Assembly: GCA_963825575.1 (NCBI GenBank)
Contig: CAWGUB010000022.1
Coordinates: forward strand, 53,277-117,276
Length of the DNA stretch: 64,000 bases
Reading direction: 5' to 3'
Source of the DNA: JAFDBW01 sp963825575
GTDB taxonomy: Bacteria > Desulfobacterota > Desulfuromonadia > Desulfuromonadales > BM103
The number at the start of each line of letters is the position of its first letter. Positions within the stretch are counted from its first letter, which is position 1. This document shows, one piece after another, positions 27,196 to 35,481 of this stretch. The notes beneath the pieces were generated by a model. That model made no database searches. It saw nothing but the letters and a program-made list of their open reading frames with translations, and was not told where the DNA came from. Made by a program: the position numbers and the translations under genes.

Positions 27196-27316
27196 GTACA
27201 AGCTTAAATTATCAAACTTTCATGATGCCCTTTTGGCCTCGTGCCAGAAGTACCCTCAGCAGGGTTGCGGGCCGGTTCTCCGGCTTAAATTATTTTAGAG
27301 AGTTCTGGACACAACA

Positions 27317-28219
27317 ATGGATTATTTTCTTGAACTATTCCTGAGTGGACTGACCAGGGGCAGTATCTATGCTCTGATCGCTCTTGGTTACACGATGGTG
27401 TACGGCATCATACAGCTGATAAATTTTGCTCACGGTGAAATTTACATGATCGGTGCTTTTGTCGCTCTGGTCGTTTCGGGAGTCCTGACGATCTACGGCT
27501 TCTCTGGCGTCTCTATCCTGATTCTTGCAGCATTGATCGCCGTTATTTACTCAGCCGCATATGGTTATACACTGGAGAAGATAGCTTACCGCCCCTTGCG
27601 CAACGCACCGCGGCTGTCGCCGTTGATCAGCGCAATCGGCATGTCCCTGTTCCTGCAAAACTATGTCTTGTTGGCACAAACAGCCGACTACCTGCCTTTC
27701 CCGGAACTGATCCCTGATTTTGCATTTATGGAGCCGGTCGCTCATATCATGGGGTCTGCTGAGCTGGTTATCCTGATTACCAGCGCAGCTACCATGATCT
27801 GTCTGACCCTGCTCATCAAGTTTACGCGTATCGGTAAAGCCATGCGTGCCACCCAGCAGGATATGGTCATGGCCCGTCTCACCGGGATAAATGTCGACCG
27901 GGTTATCTCGGTTACCTTTGTTATCGGTTCGGTGCTGGCGGCCATCGCTGGAGTTCTGGTTGGCTCTTATATCGGCCAGATCAACTACTTCATCGGTTTC
28001 ATGGCGGGTGTCAAGGCCTTTACTGCGGCGGTTCTTGGTGGCATCGGCAATATCCCTGGGGCTGCGCTTGGCGGGCTTGTGCTTGGCCTGGCTGAAGCGA
28101 TGGCTGCGGGTTACATCTCGAGTGCCTATGAAGATGTCTTCGCTTTTGGTGTGTTGGTCCTGATCCTTATTCTTCGTCCTTCCGGATTGCTCGGCAGGGC
28201 TGTTAAACAGAAGGTTTGA
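27317..28219 (+). CDS. livH: branched-chain amino acid ABC transporter permease LivH
   Basis: A 300-residue inner-membrane permease with about eight helices. The LivH family start GLTRGSIYALIALGYTMVYG and QLINFAHGEIYM are clear, as is the coupling-region sequence ARLTGINVDRVI. It pairs with LivM. The Shine-Dalgarno is weak (TCTGGA). A second small hairpin (27271-27284) lies in its leader. It overlaps livM by one base at the stop. Confidence 0.95.
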   Translation: MDYFLELFLSGLTRGSIYALIALGYTMVYGIIQLINFAHGEIYMIGAFVALVVSGVLTIYGFSGVSILILAALIAVIYSAAYGYTLEKIAYRPLRNAPRLSPLISAIGMSLFLQNYVLLAQTADYLPFPELIPDFAFMEPVAHIMGSAELVILITSAATMICLTLLIKFTRIGKAMRATQQDMVMARLTGINVDRVISVTFVIGSVLAAIAGVLVGSYIGQINYFIGFMAGVKAFTAAVLGGIGNIPGAALGGLVLGLAEAMAAGYISSAYEDVFAFGVLVLILILRPSGLLGRAVKQKV

Positions 28220-29451
28220 TGGCGATGATCTCCTATCTGAAAAGTTCCCTGATTGCTGCCGTCTGGTTCGTCTTCCTGACCTTTCCGTTGATGGTTGTCA
28301 AAGTCAATACGCTTAAAAGTACCGTCGAGTGGCGTTGGATGAATATGCTGTGGGTTGCTATTGGCGCATTCATCCTGTCGGCGGTCTGGCGTTGGGCGAT
28401 GGAGAAAAGGGTAAGAGGGGCAAGTCAAAACGAGCAGGATGCTGCTAATGAAGAGAAAATCGGCATTGGCCAACGCTTATTGGAAGACCCGAAGCTTAAT
28501 CGCCCTGTGATTGGGGTTGTGGTTGCTCTGGCTTTGCTGATGCCGTGGATTTCGGAGATGTACCAGGTCACGATCTGGGTTTTTGCCTTGATTTACGTTG
28601 TGCTCGGTTTGGGACTCAATATTACGGTTGGTCTGGCGGGTTTACTCGATCTGGGTTACGTCGCTTTCTTCGGTGTCGGTGCCTACACCTACGCGATTCT
28701 CAATACTCGCTTCGGGCTTGATTTCTGGGTATGCCTGCCGATCGGTGGCCTGACCGGTGCGCTGGTCGGTGTTTTGCTTGGCTTCCCGATTCTGCGCCTG
28801 CGTGGTGATTATCTTGCAATTGTCACACTGGGCTTTGGCTCTATTGCAAAAATCGTGTACGAGAATTGGGAGGGGGTTTTTAATGGTGCCAAGGGCATTG
28901 AAAAAATCGCCCGTCCTGGATTCTTCGGCGTAGAGATGGATATAAGCGCTGCCACGACATTCACATACTACCTGATGCTGGTTATGGTGGTCTTTACAAT
29001 CTTTGTGACAAACCGACTCAAGGATTCACGTATAGGCAGAGCCTGGATGGCCTTGCGTGAAGACGAGATTGCCTGTGTTGCGATGGGCGTCGATATGGCA
29101 AAGACCAAGCTGTCAGCTTATGCATTGGGCGCTTTCTGGGCAGGGTTGGTCGGGGTGATCTTTGCCTCACAGACGACTTATATCAACCCGGCCAGCTTTG
29201 ACTTTATGCTTTCTGCGATTGTTTTGTCGATGGTGGTCCTCGGTGGCATGGGTTCAATCGTCGGAGTTGTTATCGCTGCCTTGGTTCTGAACCTGTTGCC
29301 TGAATATCTGCGTGCCTTTGAAGATTATCGGATGCTGGTATTCGGTGCAGTTATGGTTCTGATGATGTTGTTCCGTCCGCAGGGGCTGGTTGCAAACGTA
29401 AGAAAGACCTATACACATGGTAAGGTCCGGGCGGAGGAAGCTAATGGCTGA
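28219..29451 (+). CDS. livM: branched-chain amino acid ABC transporter permease LivM
   Basis: A 410-residue permease with a long N-terminal part: two extra membrane helices and a charged loop before the core that starts near VIGVVVALALLMPW. Core motifs include LGLNITVGLAGLLDLGYVAF and GRAWMALREDEIACVAMGV. The ATG at 28219 overlaps the livH stop; a second ATG at 28225 is better spaced from AGAAGG and cannot be excluded. It overlaps livG by 8 bp. Confidence 0.94.
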   Translation: MAMISYLKSSLIAAVWFVFLTFPLMVVKVNTLKSTVEWRWMNMLWVAIGAFILSAVWRWAMEKRVRGASQNEQDAANEEKIGIGQRLLEDPKLNRPVIGVVVALALLMPWISEMYQVTIWVFALIYVVLGLGLNITVGLAGLLDLGYVAFFGVGAYTYAILNTRFGLDFWVCLPIGGLTGALVGVLLGFPILRLRGDYLAIVTLGFGSIAKIVYENWEGVFNGAKGIEKIARPGFFGVEMDISAATTFTYYLMLVMVVFTIFVTNRLKDSRIGRAWMALREDEIACVAMGVDMAKTKLSAYALGAFWAGLVGVIFASQTTYINPASFDFMLSAIVLSMVVLGGMGSIVGVVIAALVLNLLPEYLRAFEDYRMLVFGAVMVLMMLFRPQGLVANVRKTYTHGKVRAEEANG

Positions 29452-30247
29452 GAATGCGCAGAAACTTCTCGAAGTCAGTGAACTGACTATGGATTTCGGC
29501 GGCTTGCGGGCTGTCGACAGTATCACGCTTGAGGTGTGTGCCGGAGAAATTGTTGCCCTGATCGGCCCGAATGGAGCTGGTAAAACGACCTTTTTCAACT
29601 GTGTGACCGGGATTTACAAGCCTACCCGAGGTGAAATTCTGGTTCATCCGCCCGAGCAAAAAACCCAGAAAATAAATGGTTTTAAACCCAACCGTGTCAC
29701 AGCGATGGGCATGGCCCGTACTTTTCAGAATATCCGCCTGTTCCAGAACATGACTGTCCTTGAGAATGTCATGATTGGCCGTCATTGTCGCACAACAACC
29801 AATATCATTGGGGCTATATTGCGTGGCAAGAAGACTAATCGCCAGGAGCGGGAAACGATTGACCGGAGTTACGACCTTCTTGAAAAGGTCGGGCTGGTTC
29901 ATTTTGCAGATGAATTTGCCAAGAATCTTCCTTATGGTGCACAACGTCGTCTCGAAATTGCCCGTGCCATGGCAACGGACCCCTTCCTGCTGCTTCTCGA
30001 TGAACCTGCTGCAGGTATGAACCCGCAGGAAACCAAGGATCTTGATGAATTGATCGTGCGCGTCAAGAATACGGAAAATATTTCCATTTTATTGATAGAG
30101 CATGACATGAAGCTGGTTATGAATATCTCGGAACGTATCTACGTTATGGAATACGGCAAGAAAATCGCACATGGCTCACCGCAGGAAATTCGCAGTAATC
30201 CCAAGGTGATCGAAGCCTACCTCGGCGAGGGAGGCGACGATGCTTAA
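29444..30247 (+). CDS. livG: branched-chain amino acid ABC transporter ATPase LivG
   Basis: A 267-residue ABC ATPase with Walker A GPNGAGKTT, a LivG-type insertion before the helical domain (about residues 75-85), signature LPYGAQRRLE, Walker B LLLLDEPAAGMN and LLIEHDMKLV. The ATG at 29444 follows GCGGAGGAAG; an in-frame upstream start at 29417 would overlap livM further. It overlaps livF by 8 bp. Confidence 0.95.
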   Translation: MAENAQKLLEVSELTMDFGGLRAVDSITLEVCAGEIVALIGPNGAGKTTFFNCVTGIYKPTRGEILVHPPEQKTQKINGFKPNRVTAMGMARTFQNIRLFQNMTVLENVMIGRHCRTTTNIIGAILRGKKTNRQERETIDRSYDLLEKVGLVHFADEFAKNLPYGAQRRLEIARAMATDPFLLLLDEPAAGMNPQETKDLDELIVRVKNTENISILLIEHDMKLVMNISERIYVMEYGKKIAHGSPQEIRSNPKVIEAYLGEGGDDA

Positions 30248-30947
30248 AGTTGATAATATCAATACTTATTACGGTAATATCCAGGCTCTCAAGGGAGTCT
30301 CTCTCGCAGTCGAAGAAGGTGAAATTGTTACCCTGATCGGCGCAAATGGCGCCGGCAAGACTACGACTTTGATGTCCCTTTGCGGGATCGTCCCGCCGAG
30401 GTCTGGTGAAATTCTGTTCCAGGGGAAAGCTGTCCACCGCCTTTCTGGAGACAAGATTGTCCAGATGGGCATTATCCAGGTGCCGGAAGGCCGCCGGATC
30501 TTCCCGAATATGTCCGTTATGGAAAACCTGGAGATGGGAGCTTACCTGCGTACCAATAAGCTGTTGGTTAAACAGGACATCAACATGGTCATGGAGCTTT
30601 TTCCGATCCTTGCTCAGCGGCGTGGTCAGATGGGAGGGACTCTCTCGGGTGGTGAACAACAGATGCTGGCAATCTCGCGCGCTTTGATGGCCCGTCCACG
30701 CCTGCTGCTGCTTGACGAGCCGTCTCTCGGTTTGGCTCCGATCATTATCCAACAGATCTTCGATATTATCCGCAAGATCAACCGCGAGAACAATACCACT
30801 ATTTTCCTGGTTGAACAGAATGCCAACCAGGCCCTGAAGCTCGCTCATCGTGGTTATGTCATGGAGAATGGTCGAATCACCATGACTGATACGGCTGAAA
30901 ATCTGCTGGACAATGAGCAGGTCAAGACGGCCTATCTCGGGTTATAG
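30240..30947 (+). CDS. livF: branched-chain amino acid ABC transporter ATPase LivF
   Basis: A 235-residue ABC ATPase: Walker A GANGAGKTTT, the LivF-specific IIQVPEGRRIFPNMSV, signature LSGGEQQ, Walker B LLLLDEPSLGLAP and LVEQNANQAL. It completes the LivHMGF set and is followed by a strong terminator. Confidence 0.96.
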   Translation: MLKVDNINTYYGNIQALKGVSLAVEEGEIVTLIGANGAGKTTTLMSLCGIVPPRSGEILFQGKAVHRLSGDKIVQMGIIQVPEGRRIFPNMSVMENLEMGAYLRTNKLLVKQDINMVMELFPILAQRRGQMGGTLSGGEQQMLAISRALMARPRLLLLDEPSLGLAPIIIQQIFDIIRKINRENNTTIFLVEQNANQALKLAHRGYVMENGRITMTDTAENLLDNEQVKTAYLGL

Positions 30948-30980
30948 TTAGCCGACCTTCTGGCGATTTATGGATTAGAT

Positions 30981-31015
30981 ACGGGAGAAGGCGCTGTGCG
31001 CCTTCTCCCGTTTTT
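30981..31015 (+). terminator. intrinsic terminator of the liv operon
   Basis: A 14-bp perfect stem (30981-30994 with 30998-31011, ACGGGAGAAGGCGC) with a 3-nt loop, followed by TTTTT. Confidence 0.92.
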
Positions 31016-31063
31016 AATTGACAGGTCTTGACCTGATCTGCCAAGGAACAGGTGCTGCCAGCC

Positions 31064-31195
31064 AATAAAAGTAATATAAGTATATAATAAAAATATAAAT
31101 AAATATAATTAGTTATAAAAAAATAGTATTTTAATAATTATATATAAAGTAGTTATATGTAAATATAGTTAATATTAATTATATGTATTATGTTT
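31064..31195. other. cytosine-free AT-rich tract upstream of leuB
   Basis: The 489-bp gap between livF and leuB holds no gene. Within it, 132 consecutive bases contain no C and about ten G on the plus strand, roughly 92% A+T, in a genome otherwise in the mid-50s GC. The tract is made of TATATAA/AATATAAT-like words without an exact repeat unit. It lies 145 bp upstream of the predicted leuB -35 box, too far for a classical UP element. Confidence 0.7.
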
Positions 31196-31340
31196 CGTGC
31201 TTTGGCAATAAACTGACGTGTAGGTTGATATAAACAGAGAGTGGTAGCTAATCAGAGCTCGATAATTGTGATGACCTGCACAGTCATTTGTCTCGTGAGA
31301 ATGACCGTTGAAGGGAGATTATCGTCCGGTTTGAAAGCAT

Positions 31341-31369
31341 TTGACAAAGAGCTACACCCTTCTTATAGT
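31341..31369 (+). promoter_or_regulatory. predicted sigma-70 promoter of leuB
   Basis: TTGACA at 31341-31346, 17-bp spacer, TATAGT at 31364-31369: the best promoter match in the window. It gives a leader of about 60 nt before the leuB ATG. No leucine-rich leader peptide is evident. Confidence 0.7.
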
Positions 31370-31436
31370 GGCATCCGGTTTTATCCTTAATTTTTGTTGA
31401 AGGCCCTGTTTTAGAGGCGGTAAAGGAGAGCGGAAG

Positions 31437-32525
31437 ATGAGCAAATCCTACACGGTGGCAGTGCTGTCAGGAGACGGTATCGGTCCCGAGGTTATGGCAG
31501 AAGCCCTGAAGGTGCTGGACGCAGTCCAGGCGAAGTACAACGTAGTTTTCGAGCGCATCTTTGCCAATGTTGGCGGCATTGCGATAGATGAAGAAGGCAA
31601 AGCACTGCCGGAAAAAACCGTCGAAATTTGCAAGGCTTCGGATGCAATCCTGTTCGGTTCGGTCGGCGGTCCGAAATGGGAGAGCTTGCCCCCGGACGAA
31701 CAGCCAGAGCGCGGTGCGCTTTTGCCGCTGCGCAAGATTTTTGGCTTGTTCTGCAATCTGCGCCCGGCAATCATTTTTCCAGCCTTGACTGGTGCCTCCA
31801 GTCTCAAGGAAGAGGTTATTGAAGGTGGTTTCAACCTGCTTGTCGTGCGTGAGTTGACCGGCGGGATATATTTTGCTCAGCCGAAGGGAATAGAAGGCGA
31901 AGGTGCGGAACGGACCGGTTTTGACACCATGAAATACTCTGACGCGGAAGTAGAGCGAATCAGCCATGTCGCCTTTCAGGCTGCCCGCAAGCGCGACAGT
32001 AAGGTTTGTTCTATCGACAAGGCCAACGTTCTTTCCACATCGGTCCTCTGGCGTGAAGTCGTTGAACGGGTCGCCAAGCAGTACCCTGATGTGAAGCTAT
32101 CTCATATGTATGTTGATAATGCTGCGATGCAGCTTGTGCGCTGGCCCAAGCAGTTTGATGTCATGCTCTGTGGTAACATGTTCGGTGATATCATCTCGGA
32201 TGAGGCCGCCATGCTCACCGGTTCTCTTGGCATGCTGCCCTCGGCCTCACTTGCCGAAGGATCATTCGGTATGTATGAGCCCTCCGGCGGCAGTGCCCCG
32301 GACATTGCCGGCCAGGGAATTGCCAACCCGATTGCCCAGATCCTATCCGCATCCATGATGCTACGATACTCTTTTGCTATGATCGAAGCTGCCGATGCCG
32401 TGGATGCTGCTGTTGAAAAGACCCTGAACCAGGGCTATCGTACCGGCGATATTTTTCAGGGCAGGGACGGTGAGAAAAAAATCAATACCGCACAGATGGG
32501 CGACGCAATTATTGCTAATTTGTAA
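31437..32525 (+). CDS. leuB: 3-isopropylmalate dehydrogenase
   Basis: Oxidises and decarboxylates 3-isopropylmalate in leucine synthesis, NAD-dependent. The protein has 362 residues. It starts YTVAVLSGDGIGPEV and has GSVGGPKW, the substrate-binding LRKIFGLFCNLRP, the YSDAEVERI region, and the metal/NAD segment CGNMFGDIISDEA; EPSGGSAPDIAGQGIANP is the cofactor loop. GTAAAGGAG precedes the ATG. It is 64 bp before asd, so both may form one unit controlled by the promoter at 31341. Confidence 0.96.
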   Translation: MSKSYTVAVLSGDGIGPEVMAEALKVLDAVQAKYNVVFERIFANVGGIAIDEEGKALPEKTVEICKASDAILFGSVGGPKWESLPPDEQPERGALLPLRKIFGLFCNLRPAIIFPALTGASSLKEEVIEGGFNLLVVRELTGGIYFAQPKGIEGEGAERTGFDTMKYSDAEVERISHVAFQAARKRDSKVCSIDKANVLSTSVLWREVVERVAKQYPDVKLSHMYVDNAAMQLVRWPKQFDVMLCGNMFGDIISDEAAMLTGSLGMLPSASLAEGSFGMYEPSGGSAPDIAGQGIANPIAQILSASMMLRYSFAMIEAADAVDAAVEKTLNQGYRTGDIFQGRDGEKKINTAQMGDAIIANL

Positions 32526-32589
32526 AATTTTTTCAGGACCGTACACTTATGTGCAGTCCTATCTTAGAGGATAGAAAAGGAACAGAACA

Positions 32590-33690
32590 ATGAAAGTCGG
32601 AATCGTCGGTTGGCGGGGAATGGTCGGTTCGGTCCTGATGCAACGCATGCAGGAGGAAAACGACCTGGCCGGTCTGGAGCCGGTCTTTTTCTCAACCTCC
32701 CAGGCAGGGCAGAATGCCCCGATGGGCGCAGGCTCTCTCAAGAATGCTGATGACATGGCAGAACTCAGTAAGCTCGATGTCATCATCACCTGTCAGGGCG
32801 GCGATTACACCAAGGCTGTGCATCCACAACTTCGCGGGGCCGGTTGGAATGGTTACTGGATTGATGCTGCCAGTTCCTTGCGCATGGAGGATGACGCGGT
32901 CATTATCCTTGATCCCGTGAATCGCAACGTAATCGATGAGGCCCTGGCCCGCGGAACCAAGGACTTTATCGGTGGCAACTGTACCGTCAGCCTGATGTTG
33001 ATGGCAATGGGAGGTCTGTTTCGTGCCGGCCTGGTGGAGTGGATCTCTTCCATGACATATCAGGCTGCCTCCGGAGCCGGTGCACCGAATATGCGTGAGC
33101 TGTTGGGCCAGATGGGGGTTCTGGAAGGTTCTGTTGCAGACCTTTTAAGTGATCCGGGCTCGGCGATTCTCGATATCGATCGGAAAGTCACCGAGATGCT
33201 GCGTGGCAATCAGCTGCCGACCAGTGAATTCGGTTTTCCTCTTGCAGGGAGCCTGCTGCCCTGGATTGACCGTGAGGTTGAAGATGGCCAGAGCCGCGAA
33301 GAGTGGAAAGGCTATGCCGAAACCAACAAAATCCTCGGGAACAAACAACCTATCCCGATCGATGGCATCTGCGTTCGGGTCGGCGCCATGCGTTGTCACA
33401 GCCAGGCTTTGACTATCCGTCTGAACAAGGACTTGCCAATTGAGGAGATCGAAGCACTCATTGACAGGGACAATGAATGGGTGAAGCTGGTGCCGAACAC
33501 CAAGGCTGACTCCCTTGCCGGGCTTACTCCGACAGCTGTGTCCGGCACTCTTGCCATCCCGGTTGGTCGGGTGCGCAAGATGAAGATGGGGCCGCAATAC
33601 CTTTCGGCGTTTACCTGTGGTGATCAGTTGCTCTGGGGAGCGGCGGAGCCGCTGCGGCGCATGCTGCGTATCCTCATGGAACAGGCATAA
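32590..33690 (+). CDS. asd: aspartate-semialdehyde dehydrogenase
   Basis: Reduces aspartyl phosphate to aspartate semialdehyde, the branch point to lysine, diaminopimelate, methionine and threonine. The 366-residue protein is of the Gram-negative (E. coli) type: N-terminal NADP motif GIVGWRGMVGSVLMQRM and catalytic Cys131 in GGNCTVSLM. The late motifs QALTIRLNKDL and LTPTAVSGTLAIPVGR are as in the family. A strong terminator follows. Confidence 0.96.
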   Translation: MKVGIVGWRGMVGSVLMQRMQEENDLAGLEPVFFSTSQAGQNAPMGAGSLKNADDMAELSKLDVIITCQGGDYTKAVHPQLRGAGWNGYWIDAASSLRMEDDAVIILDPVNRNVIDEALARGTKDFIGGNCTVSLMLMAMGGLFRAGLVEWISSMTYQAASGAGAPNMRELLGQMGVLEGSVADLLSDPGSAILDIDRKVTEMLRGNQLPTSEFGFPLAGSLLPWIDREVEDGQSREEWKGYAETNKILGNKQPIPIDGICVRVGAMRCHSQALTIRLNKDLPIEEIEALIDRDNEWVKLVPNTKADSLAGLTPTAVSGTLAIPVGRVRKMKMGPQYLSAFTCGDQLLWGAAEPLRRMLRILMEQA

Positions 33691-33745
33691 GTTGTTATAC
33701 CGCCGCCGACGCGTGCACCAGTCAATATTGATGGCAGTATTTTCG

Positions 33746-33776
33746 GGGGGCCGTACGGCCCCCCTTAACTTTTTTT
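33746..33776 (+). terminator. intrinsic terminator of leuB-asd
   Basis: GGGGGCC / GGCCCCC around GTAC (33746-33763), then TTAAC and TTTTTTT. The T run ends at the proposed TTG start of the next gene. Confidence 0.85.
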
Positions 33777-34569
33777 GGCAGAAGACTTGATCACAACGAC
33801 TGAAAAAGGTTTGTATCAGCCCGGGCAAAGCCTGATCCACAGGCTTGATCCGCGGATCAAGGTCTTGGCTTCCCTGGCCCTGGTCGTGCTGACCTTTACG
33901 GCAAGTGACTGGATGCAGCTTGCCATTCTCGTTATAGTGGCGTCAGCAGCTTTGCTGGTGATATCTCCTCATGCCAGGCTGGTTCTGCGGAGCTGCTTTA
34001 TGTTGCGCTGGCTGTTACTCTTTACCCTGTTGATGCATCTACTTCTTTCCCCCGGCCGCACTTTATGGGGAATGAGTTGGCTGTCATTTGACGGGCTCTG
34101 TCTGGGCGGTTTTGTCTGTGTTCAGATAGTGCTGGCGGCCATGATGACAACAATCCTGGCCGTTACGACGACGATTGAAGATCTCACCGCGGCATTTGGC
34201 TGGTTCGTGCAACCGCTATCCCGGCTGGGGTGCCGAACAGACGATTGGCAGAAGATCCTTCTGCTTGCGCTCGGTTTTATTCCGGTTGTTCATGAAGAGA
34301 TTGTTCTTTCCGGACGAAGTGAGAATACTTCACCAGCAGAGCAGGGCAAGGACAGGAAGGGGCGCTGGCCTGAATTCTGCTCGAAAACGCAGGTTTTTAC
34401 GGAGCGAATGTTGGCCAGGGGCGACACGATGGCACATCTGATCGCTGCGGATGTCAACTCTCGCGGCCTCCCCTCTGTACTGCCGTCCATAAGACTCCTG
34501 TCCCTGCTTGATCGATATTTTATCACCGCCATGATGGTGATCATGGCCTGTCACTGGCTTGCAGGATAA
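33775..34569 (+). CDS. energy-coupling factor transporter transmembrane protein, EcfT/CbiQ family
   Basis: A 264-residue membrane protein of the EcfT/CbiQ family: LIHRLDPRIKVLASLALVVLTF at the N-terminus is diagnostic, about five to six helices follow, and two cytoplasmic Ala-Arg-Gly-type motifs (MLARGDT and NSRGLPS) represent the coupling helices that contact EcfA. No EcfA ATPase or S-component gene is nearby, so the substrate is unknown. The start is uncertain: only TTG codons at 33775 and 33787 are available, and the first lies in the T run of the asd terminator. truA follows after 3 bp. Confidence 0.82.
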   Translation: MAEDLITTTEKGLYQPGQSLIHRLDPRIKVLASLALVVLTFTASDWMQLAILVIVASAALLVISPHARLVLRSCFMLRWLLLFTLLMHLLLSPGRTLWGMSWLSFDGLCLGGFVCVQIVLAAMMTTILAVTTTIEDLTAAFGWFVQPLSRLGCRTDDWQKILLLALGFIPVVHEEIVLSGRSENTSPAEQGKDRKGRWPEFCSKTQVFTERMLARGDTMAHLIAADVNSRGLPSVLPSIRLLSLLDRYFITAMMVIMACHWLAG

Positions 34570-34572
34570 TCC

Positions 34573-35307
34573 GTGCGTACGATACTTCTGACCCTTGAAT
34601 ATGACGGGACTGCCTATGTCGGCTGGCAGGTTCAGCCCAATGGTCTTGCTGTACAGGAAGTGGTTGAAAAAGCCCTGGCTGAGATACTTGGTCACGAGGT
34701 GCGGATTCACTCATCAGGAAGAACCGACGCGGGAGTTCACGCACGGGGCATGGCGGCACATTTCCAGACCGATAGCAACCTGCCTCTAAAAGCTTTCCGC
34801 GAAGGTGTCAACACCTTCCTCCCTCAGGATATAGCCATCAGAGAGGCGCGTGAAATGCCGGCAGATTTTCATGCCCGGTTTTCAGCCAGTGGGAAATGGT
34901 ATCGCTATACGATTTACCGCAACGAAGTGCGTTCTCCGCTTGCCGCACGGTCAGCCTGGTATCTGCGGGGCAGTCCGGATCTTGACCTGATGCGTGCTGC
35001 AGCCGAAGCTCTGGTCGGCGAACATGATTTCGGGGCTTTCCGCTCTTCGAGCTGCGTGGCAAGAACGACGGTCCGGGAAATTTTCCGGATTGATGTAACT
35101 ACCGACGGCGATTTTATCTATATTGATGTCAGAGGCTCCGGTTTCCTGAAAAACATGGTCCGTATGCTTGTCGGGACGATAGTCGACGTTGGCCTTGGCC
35201 GGCGTCCCGCAGAGGACGTGGCGACGCTGGTCGCCGGAACCGGTGAAATGGTCTGCGGTCAGACGGCCCCGGCACACGGTTTGTGCCTACAGGAAGTCTG
35301 GTATTAA
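34573..35307 (+). CDS. truA: tRNA pseudouridine38-40 synthase
   Basis: Makes pseudouridine at positions 38-40 of the tRNA anticodon stem. It has 244 residues. The N-terminal LEYDGTAYVGWQVQPN and the catalytic Asp52 in SSGRTDAGVHARG are intact, as are the later motifs YRYTIYR and GSGFLKNMVRMLVG. It starts with GTG, 3 bp after the ecfT-like gene, without a strong Shine-Dalgarno, which suggests coupled translation. Confidence 0.95.
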   Translation: MRTILLTLEYDGTAYVGWQVQPNGLAVQEVVEKALAEILGHEVRIHSSGRTDAGVHARGMAAHFQTDSNLPLKAFREGVNTFLPQDIAIREAREMPADFHARFSASGKWYRYTIYRNEVRSPLAARSAWYLRGSPDLDLMRAAAEALVGEHDFGAFRSSSCVARTTVREIFRIDVTTDGDFIYIDVRGSGFLKNMVRMLVGTIVDVGLGRRPAEDVATLVAGTGEMVCGQTAPAHGLCLQEVWY

Positions 35308-35320
35308 GGACCGAGGCTGG

Positions 35321-35382
35321 TAGTTGGAGACTGGGTTCTCGTAAGGTCCGGAAATTCTTCATATCCCTGTCTCCAGTCCCCG
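35321..35382. repeat. degenerate GACTGG/CCAGTC intergenic repeat
   Basis: Between truA and guaB, GGAGACTGGGTTCTCG on one side and CTGTCTCCAGTCCCC on the other form an imperfect inverted pair. The same words recur at 36969-37031 and 39124-39161, and a related GTCTC/CCTCG form at 51683-51713. These look like members of a dispersed intergenic repeat family; copies are too degenerate to delimit exactly. Confidence 0.45.
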
Positions 35383-35405
35383 CTCTTCGCTATAAACGAT
35401 TATCC

Positions 35406-35434
35406 TTGACTAGCCTTCTGCGCTAGAATAAATT
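35406..35434 (+). promoter_or_regulatory. predicted promoter of guaB
   Basis: TTGACT at 35406-35411, 17-bp spacer, TAAATT at 35429-35434, about 48 bp before the guaB start. Confidence 0.5.
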
Positions 35435-35481
35435 CAGCGATTAAATATTTCACCCCTTGCTCCCTTATGGAGGTATCGGCG

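Noticed and set aside
35308..35466. CRISPR-like or tandem repeat array around guaB
   Set aside because: The repeated words are degenerate, unequally spaced and lack spacers; they fit a dispersed intergenic repeat, not CRISPR.
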